Shown: one piece after another, positions 58,845 to 64,000 of the stretch
Layout of the letters: every line of letters starts with the position of its first letter
Numbering within the stretch: the first letter of the stretch is position 1
Assembly: GCF_000444875.1 (NCBI RefSeq)
Contig: NC_021985.1
Coordinates: forward strand, 7,460,170-7,524,169
Source: Streptomyces collinus Tu 365
GTDB taxonomy: Bacteria > Actinomycetota > Actinomycetes > Streptomycetales > Streptomycetaceae
Length of the DNA: 64,000 nucleotides
Direction: 5' to 3'
Translations under genes and position numbers: made by a program
Notes under the pieces: generated by a model
What the model was told of the DNA's origin: nothing
The model's input: only the letters and a program-made list of their open reading frames with translations
Database searches by the model: none

Positions 58845-60878
58845 GTGAATGACGCAGGCCCGTCGGAGTCCGCCCCAGGCGCCCGCTGGTTCGACGCCTC
58901 GGACGAGGAACTGAGCGCCGAGTTGAAGCAGTGGACCGGCACGGCACCCGCGCTCTCCCCGGTCGGTGAACTCCTGGACCGGCACTGGGAGGCCGCCTTC
59001 GCCTACGCCCGGCTGTGCACCGACGGAACCCGCGCGGCCGGCATGCTCACCACCGCCGCCTTCACCCGCCTGTTCGGCGAGTCCCTGCGGCAGGCGGGCC
59101 CGTCCGCCGCCTGGCGGCCCCACCTGCTGGTCACCGTGCGCCGGATCGCCGCCGAGTGGGAAGGCGACGGCCGCCAGGAACTGCTCCACCCCGCCCTGCG
59201 GGCCGCGCCCGGCAGCGCGGAACGCGCGTCCGCCCGGATGCTCCCGCCGCCCGGACGGCGGCTGCTGTCCCGCGCCTTCCAGCGGCTGCCCCAGGCCGCC
59301 CGCGCCGTGCTGTGGCACACCGAGGTGGAGACCGAGCCCCTCGCCGTCCCGGCCGCGCTGCTGGGCCTGGACGAGGAGGAGACCCGGATCGAACTGCGCC
59401 GCGCCCACGAGCGGCTGCGCGAGGAGTGCCTCCAGGCCCACCGCGAACTCGCCCCCGAGGCCGAGTGCCAGAAGTACCTGCGCATGCTGGACGTCACCTA
59501 CCGGCGCGGCGGCGTCGCCGTCGACCCGGACCTGCAAGGGCACCTGGCCGGCTGCCGGCACTGCCGGCAGACCGCCGACCAGCTCGACCGCTTCAACACC
59601 GGACTCGGGCTCGCGCTCGCCGAGGCCGTCCTCGGCTGGGGCGCCCGCGCCTACCTGGAATCCCGGGCGGCCCGCACCGGGCAGGAGCCCGCCCCCGAGC
59701 CGCCGCCCGCACCGGCCCCGGCCGCCCCAGCGGGCGGCGAACCCTTCACCCCGGCAGCTCCCTCCACCGGCTTCACCCCGGGCGTCCCCTCCAGCGCCGC
59801 CCCCTCCACCGGTTTCACCTCCGGTACCGCCTTCTCCGGAGCCGCCGCCCGCACCGGCGACCCGTTCGCCGGCACCGCTCCCGCCGGTCCGCAGCCCCCG
59901 GCCGGCGGCACGGCGCCGGGCACCGGAGCCGCGGGCGCGGATACGGCACCCCGACGCAGGAAGAGCCGGGCCGCGGGCGCCTACGGGACCACCGGGGCCA
60001 CCGGCCCCGGTGCCGCCGGCGGCCGGCTGGCGCACCGGGTCGCCCGCCGCGCCCGCCGCCGCAACCTCGCCCTGGCCGTCGTCACGGTCAGCGGCCTGGT
60101 CGTCCTCCCGCTGGTGCTGTGGTCCGTGCTCGGCTCGGGCGGCGGCGCCGCCCCCGCCCACGGCGCCACCCCCTCCGGAACACCCGGCAAGGACTCGGCC
60201 ACCCCCGGTCCGTCCTGGGCCGGGGCGAGCGGGAGCGCCAAGGGCGCGCTGAGCGGCCGGCTGCGCAACGTCACCTCCGGCCTGTGCGTGGACGTCGTCG
60301 GCGGCAAGGCCGTCGAAGGCGCCGAGACCGAACTGGCCACCTGCTCCTCGACGGCGAGCCAGCAGTGGACGTACGAGACCGACGGACTGCTGCGCAGCAC
60401 CTCGGCCCCCGGCCTGTGCCTCGACTCCCACCTCGGCTACTCGGTGCGGCTCGCCCCCTGCACGGCCACCGGCGGGGCCGCCCGGGACATCCGCTACGAC
60501 TTCACCCGCCGGGGCGCCCTGGTCCCGCGGTCCGACCAGGACCTCGTGCTGACGCCCGCCGCGACCGACGGCTCCGGCGCCCTCGTCCTCAAGAACCGCG
60601 CCTCGGCCACCGCCCAGCGCTGGACCGTCGACGCCGCCAAGGCCGACCTCCGGATGGAGATCGTCGACTGGGACACCGGCGACGTCCCGCTGCCGCCCCC
60701 GTCCCCCTCGACGGCCAAGGCCACGCCCCAGGTCCCGAAGACCCCCGCCCCGACGCCCGGCCGGACCAGCGCGACGCCGTCGGCCACCGTCACGCCCGAC
60801 TTCTGCACGGTCCATCCGTTCCTCTGCCACGAAGGCGGCGGCAACGGCGGCTACGGCGGCGGACGCCACCACCGCTGA
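58845..60878 (+). CDS. Membrane protein: ECF-sigma-like region, HC2 zinc finger, TM and ricin lectin
   Basis: A 677-residue mosaic protein. Residues about 35-110 resemble ECF sigma region 2 (DRHWEAAFAYARLCTD, FTRLFGESLRQAG, WRPHLLVTVRRIAAEW), but the usual D-L-V-Q-E core is replaced by MLTTAA. Residues about 140-190 resemble region 4 (FQRLPQAARAVLWHTEVE). HLAGCRHC (about 233-240) is the H-x3-C-x2-C of anti-sigma zinc fingers. A Pro/Ala-rich stretch, one helix (about 407-428) and a ricin B lectin (about 469-606) follow. The GTG at 58845 follows GGAGG. I infer a membrane-tethered sensor or transcription regulator. Confidence 0.85.
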   Translation: MNDAGPSESAPGARWFDASDEELSAELKQWTGTAPALSPVGELLDRHWEAAFAYARLCTDGTRAAGMLTTAAFTRLFGESLRQAGPSAAWRPHLLVTVRRIAAEWEGDGRQELLHPALRAAPGSAERASARMLPPPGRRLLSRAFQRLPQAARAVLWHTEVETEPLAVPAALLGLDEEETRIELRRAHERLREECLQAHRELAPEAECQKYLRMLDVTYRRGGVAVDPDLQGHLAGCRHCRQTADQLDRFNTGLGLALAEAVLGWGARAYLESRAARTGQEPAPEPPPAPAPAAPAGGEPFTPAAPSTGFTPGVPSSAAPSTGFTSGTAFSGAAARTGDPFAGTAPAGPQPPAGGTAPGTGAAGADTAPRRRKSRAAGAYGTTGATGPGAAGGRLAHRVARRARRRNLALAVVTVSGLVVLPLVLWSVLGSGGGAAPAHGATPSGTPGKDSATPGPSWAGASGSAKGALSGRLRNVTSGLCVDVVGGKAVEGAETELATCSSTASQQWTYETDGLLRSTSAPGLCLDSHLGYSVRLAPCTATGGAARDIRYDFTRRGALVPRSDQDLVLTPAATDGSGALVLKNRASATAQRWTVDAAKADLRMEIVDWDTGDVPLPPPSPSTAKATPQVPKTPAPTPGRTSATPSATVTPDFCTVHPFLCHEGGGNGGYGGGRHHR

Positions 60879-60896
60879 GCGGTGCCGCCCTCGGAC

Positions 60897-61388
60897 TCAG
60901 GGGTGGTGCGGCGGCGGGGGCGGGATCGTCCCCAGGCCGGGGGCCGGCTCCGGCCACACCAGCAGCACCGGGCAGGGCGCGTGGTCGACGGCGAACCGGG
61001 CGGCCGGGCCCAGGCTGCGCGGCCCCAGCCGGGAGCGGTCGCCGTCCCGGGCCAGCACCAGCAGATCGGCGCCCTCGGCGGCCGCCACCACCTCGCGCTC
61101 GACCCGGCCCGCCCGCTCCTCGCGGACGCACGGACCGCCCAGCCGCTGCGCCGCCGCGTCCAGCAGGCCGGCCGCCGAAGCGCCGCAGAGCGCCTCCAGG
61201 CGGCCGCCCGGGTCGCGCTCCGGATGGCCGCGGCCGAGCAGCCCGGCGAACGCGCCGTGCGCCACCCCGGGCACGTCAGGACCGGTCACGTGCAGCAGCA
61301 CCACCTCCGCGTCCCGCGGGGCGTGCGCGCGCACGGCGTCCACGCAGGCGGGCCAGGTGCCCTCGACGAGCCAGGCGATCACGCGCAT
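60897..61388 (-). CDS. Universal stress protein
   Basis: A 163-residue UspA-family protein: MRVIAWLVEGTWPACVDAVRAHAP, DAEVVLLHVTG, EGADLLVLARDGDRSRLGPRSLGPAARFAVDHAPCPVLLVW. The last segment is the usual ATP/phosphate-binding end in partly altered form. The C-terminus is a Pro/His tail. It starts 31 bases after the permease stop on the same strand, suggesting co-transcription. Confidence 0.87.
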   Translation of the reverse strand: MRVIAWLVEGTWPACVDAVRAHAPRDAEVVLLHVTGPDVPGVAHGAFAGLLGRGHPERDPGGRLEALCGASAAGLLDAAAQRLGGPCVREERAGRVEREVVAAAEGADLLVLARDGDRSRLGPRSLGPAARFAVDHAPCPVLLVWPEPAPGLGTIPPPPPHHP

Positions 61389-61419
61389 CCGGTCGGTCTC
61401 CCTCGGTGTGTGAGAACCC

Positions 61420-62709
61420 TCAGAGAATCCGCAGCGACCCCCACAGTGCCACCACGGACAGGGCCAGTGCCGACGGCACGGCGAGCAGACCGAGCCGGGT
61501 GAACTCGCCGAGGTCCACGTCGTGCTCGTGCTGGTGCACGATCCGCCGCCACAGCAGCGTGGCGAGCGACCCCGCGTAGGTGAGGTTCGGACCGATGTTC
61601 ACCCCGAGCAGCACCGCGAGCACCGCGCCGGGTCCGGTGGGGGCGGCGAGCGGCAGCAGCACCAGGACCGCGGGCAGGTTGTTGATGAGGTTCGCCAGCA
61701 CGGCGGCCAGCGCGGCGGTCCCGAGCAGCGCCGCGAGGCCGGTGCCGCCGGGCAGGACGTGCCCGAGCGCGTCGGCGAGCCCGTTGTCGACCACCGCGCG
61801 CACCACGATGCCCAGGGCCAGGACGAACGCCAGGAAGGAGGGCGCCGCGGCCCGCAGCACATCCACGGGGGCCGCCCGCCGCCGCACCAGCGCCCGCCCG
61901 GCGAGCACCAGCGCCCCGGCCGCCGCCACCCACGCCGGCTCCACCCCGAACGCCGAGGCCACCACGAACCCGGCCAGCGTGCAGCCCACGGTCACCAGTG
62001 CGAACAGCGGCAGCGGCGGTGCCTCGCCGGACCCGTCGTCCCCGGGTGCGGCCGCGGTCAGGTCCCGGGCGAAGAACCTCCGGAACACCAGGTACTCGGC
62101 GCCGATCGCCACCAGCCACGGCAGGCCCATCAGCGCCGCGAACCGGGTGAAGGTCAGCCCGCTCGCCGCGAACGCGAGGAGGTTGGTCAGATTGGACACG
62201 GGCAGCAGCAGCGACGCCGTGTTCGACAGGTGCGTGCAGGCGTAGACGTGCGGCTTCGGCCGTACGCCGGTGCGCGCGGCCGTCGCGAAGACGACCGGGG
62301 TCAGCAGCACCACCGTGGCGTCCAGGCTGAGCACCGCCGTGATCACCGAGGCCAGCGCGAACACCGCCGTCAGCAGCCGTACCGGCCGGCCCCCCGACCA
62401 GCGCGCGGTCCATGCCCCGCACGCCTGGAACAGCCCCTCCACGTCGCAGAAGTGGGCGAGCACCAGCACCGCCGCCAGGAACCCGACCACCGGCCCGAGC
62501 CGTACGGCCTCGGCCTGGGCGTGGGCCGGTGAGATCGCCCCGGTGGCGACGGCGACCCCGGCGGCCGGGACGGCCAGCACCGCCTCCGGCCAGCCGAAGG
62601 GCCGTACGACGGCCCAGGCGAGCACGGCGGCGAGCAGTACCGCGGAAAGGGCCTCGGCGAGGGCGGTGTTCAGGGCGGGTCCTCCGGTTCGATCATGTGA
62701 CCCGTCCAT
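61420..62709 (-). CDS. ArsB/SLC13-type permease
   Basis: A membrane transporter with about 11 hydrophobic segments. The family motifs are SLDATVVLLTPVVFATAARTGVRPKP, THLSNTASLLLPVSNLTNLLA and NLINNLPAVLVLLPLAAPTG followed by NIGPNLTYAGSLATLLW, as in arsenite and citrate/anion permeases. The substrate is unknown; no ars regulator is adjacent. The ATG at 62709 has no ribosome site. A CTG at 62673, directly preceded by GGAGGA at good spacing, is the more likely start and gives 417 residues. Confidence 0.87.
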   Translation of the reverse strand: MDGSHDRTGGPALNTALAEALSAVLLAAVLAWAVVRPFGWPEAVLAVPAAGVAVATGAISPAHAQAEAVRLGPVVGFLAAVLVLAHFCDVEGLFQACGAWTARWSGGRPVRLLTAVFALASVITAVLSLDATVVLLTPVVFATAARTGVRPKPHVYACTHLSNTASLLLPVSNLTNLLAFAASGLTFTRFAALMGLPWLVAIGAEYLVFRRFFARDLTAAAPGDDGSGEAPPLPLFALVTVGCTLAGFVVASAFGVEPAWVAAAGALVLAGRALVRRRAAPVDVLRAAAPSFLAFVLALGIVVRAVVDNGLADALGHVLPGGTGLAALLGTAALAAVLANLINNLPAVLVLLPLAAPTGPGAVLAVLLGVNIGPNLTYAGSLATLLWRRIVHQHEHDVDLGEFTRLGLLAVPSALALSVVALWGSLRIL

Positions 62710-62732
62710 GAAAACAGACGCCGGCGGACGGG

Positions 62733-63980
62733 CTACGACGTGCGTGTACCCGCCACGCCCAGGAACTCGTCCCAGCCACCCGCCGGGGCCTGGCCCGGCG
62801 TGAGCGTGCGCAGCTTGCGCAGCACCCCCGCGTCCTGCGCCTCCAGCCAGGCCACCAGCTGCTTGAACGATACGAACCTGACGTCGTCGTACGCGGCCAT
62901 CCGGCCGATCGCCTCCTCGACGGCGTCCATGTAGATGCCGCCGTTCCAGCGTTCGAAGTGGTTGCCGACGAAGAAGGGGGCGCGGTTGCCCTCGTACGCG
63001 CGCCGGAACCCCGCCAGATAGGTGTCCCGGGCCTGGGCGCGCCAGACGTCGTACCGGGTGCGGTCGCCCAGCGGGTTGCCGCCGGACTGGTTGAACATCA
63101 TGTTGTAGTCCATCGACAGCACCTGGAAGGAGTGACCGGCGAACGGTATGGACTGCAGCGGGAAGTCCCAGAGCCGGCCGCCCTGCACCTTGCCCGGCCA
63201 GATCTGCAGGCCGCCGGGTGAGCTGGCGTCGTACTTCCAGCCGAGGGCGGCCGCCGTGGGCAGCAGGGCCGCCTGGCCCTCCAGGCAGGGGGTGCGGCCG
63301 CCGGTCAGCTCCTTGCGGTAGTCGAAGGGCAGCGGTTCGAGGTCGGTGAAGCCGGTGTTGGTCCTCCACCCGGTGACGAAACCGATCGCCTGCTCGATCT
63401 CGCTGCGCCACTCCGCGGGCGACCACCGGCGCACGCCGTTGGGGCCGCAGAAGTGCCCGTTGAAGTGGGTGCCGATCTCGTGGCCCTCCAGCCACGCGGC
63501 CCGCACCTGCTGGAGCGTCGCGTGGATGTGCCGGTCGGCGAGGTAGCCGATCGCGGAGGCGCCGACCGCGTGCCGCGGCGGCCGGTAGAGGTTCTTGCGG
63601 GACTCGGGAAGGGTGTAGATGCCGCTGAGGAAGAACGTCATCCTCGATCCGTGCTCGGCGGCGACCCGGCGGAACCTGGAGAACAGCTTGTTGCTCAGCT
63701 CGCCGGCGCCGTCCCAGGAGAAGACGACGAACTGCGGCGGCTTCTGACCGGGCTTCAGCCGTACCGGCACCGGCTGGTGCGGCTGCTTGCCGGTGTCGGC
63801 GGTCGAGCCGTCCCCGAGGGGTTTGGCCGGCCGTGCCTGCCCGGTGCCCCCGGCGTACTTCGGGTCCTTGTCGCCGGCGGAGAGGCCGAGGCCGGAGGAG
63901 CAGGCGGACAGGGCCCCGAGGGAGCCCGCAGCCGCCCCCGCCGTCAGCACGCGCCTGCGTGAGATGCCGCTCATGTTCAT
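62733..63980 (-). CDS. Polysaccharide deacetylase-family lipoprotein
   Basis: A 415-residue exported protein. The N-terminus has a Tat-like SRRRVLTAGAAAGSLGALSAC with lipobox Cys 27. The NodB-like fold shows FVVFSWDGAGE (catalytic Asp), EIGTHFNGHFCGP (zinc His) and SIPFAGHSFQVLSMDYNMMFNQ, and near the end APFFVGNHFERWNGGIYMDA. It probably removes acetyl or similar groups from surface polysaccharides or lipids. An ATG at 63974 is a close alternative start. Confidence 0.88.
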   Translation of the reverse strand: MNMSGISRRRVLTAGAAAGSLGALSACSSGLGLSAGDKDPKYAGGTGQARPAKPLGDGSTADTGKQPHQPVPVRLKPGQKPPQFVVFSWDGAGELSNKLFSRFRRVAAEHGSRMTFFLSGIYTLPESRKNLYRPPRHAVGASAIGYLADRHIHATLQQVRAAWLEGHEIGTHFNGHFCGPNGVRRWSPAEWRSEIEQAIGFVTGWRTNTGFTDLEPLPFDYRKELTGGRTPCLEGQAALLPTAAALGWKYDASSPGGLQIWPGKVQGGRLWDFPLQSIPFAGHSFQVLSMDYNMMFNQSGGNPLGDRTRYDVWRAQARDTYLAGFRRAYEGNRAPFFVGNHFERWNGGIYMDAVEEAIGRMAAYDDVRFVSFKQLVAWLEAQDAGVLRKLRTLTPGQAPAGGWDEFLGVAGTRTS

Positions 63981-64000
63981 CCCCGATTTCCTGGTCGAGG

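Overview
The window is chromosomal DNA from a high-GC actinomycete, almost certainly Streptomyces. GC is very high with near-saturated GC at third codon positions. GTG starts and 4-nt ATGA/GTGA overlaps are common, promoters follow the TTGNNN / TANNNT pattern, and there are lineage-typical families such as ricin-lectin glycosidases, ECF41 sigma, DUF4235 and STAS proteins. The rhamnose genes next to a CYP102-like P450 recall the layout of the S. coelicolor left arm; that is from memory and unchecked. I see no tRNA, rRNA, CRISPR array or insertion sequence.

Positions 1-14.5 kb form a sugar-to-pyruvate block. After the N-terminal part of an osmoprotectant ABC ATPase come lutA-lutB-lutC (lactate to pyruvate), then rhaI, a rhamnulose-1-P aldolase/lactaldehyde dehydrogenase fusion and rhaB, all on the minus strand. 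Divergent to them are a four-gene rhamnose ABC importer, a remnant of the rhamnose mutarotase gene rhaM, and a LacI regulator. Two matching TGAAA-type palindromes sit at the start points of the two divergent rha promoters. The set predicts full use of L-rhamnose through DHAP and lactate.

Positions 14.5-33 kb are mostly single genes: an iminopeptidase-like hydrolase, an ECF41 sigma factor, a Cys-cluster/pentapeptide protein, a CYP102-like P450 divergent from a TetR regulator, a DUF2470 gene under a near-consensus iron box, a Tat-exported lactonase, a FUSC-type membrane protein, an FBP zinc protein, a ROK regulator, an epimerase, a HAD hydrolase, a stand-alone HhH-PHP protein, an SDR and a topoisomerase IB.

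Positions 33-44 kb hold a secreted GH16-ricin glucanase, VanZ, and a compact six-gene cation/proton antiporter operon. The subunit order of that operon matches the archaeal Mbh antiporter module and it lacks a full MrpA. Then come DUF4230, a collapsed PucR-type regulator, a divergent PRPP synthetase paralogue, a STAS protein, a lipoprotein, and a TetR/DUF1304 operon with a striking 19-bp inverted repeat.

Positions 44-64 kb hold a YtcJ-like amidohydrolase with an APC permease and divergent TetR, small enzymes (PPOX, VOC, xi-class GST, DDN-like, SnoaL-like), CDF and LysE transporters, and a P450-ferredoxin operon. These are followed by a flavoprotein, a GH114 lipoprotein, an aldo/keto reductase, a membrane protein joining a degenerate ECF-sigma-like region, an HC2 zinc finger and a ricin lectin, a universal stress protein, an ArsB/SLC13-type permease and a polysaccharide deacetylase. 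The best candidates for new biology are that sigma/lectin protein, the Mbh-like antiporter operon and the rha-lut regulatory arrangement.
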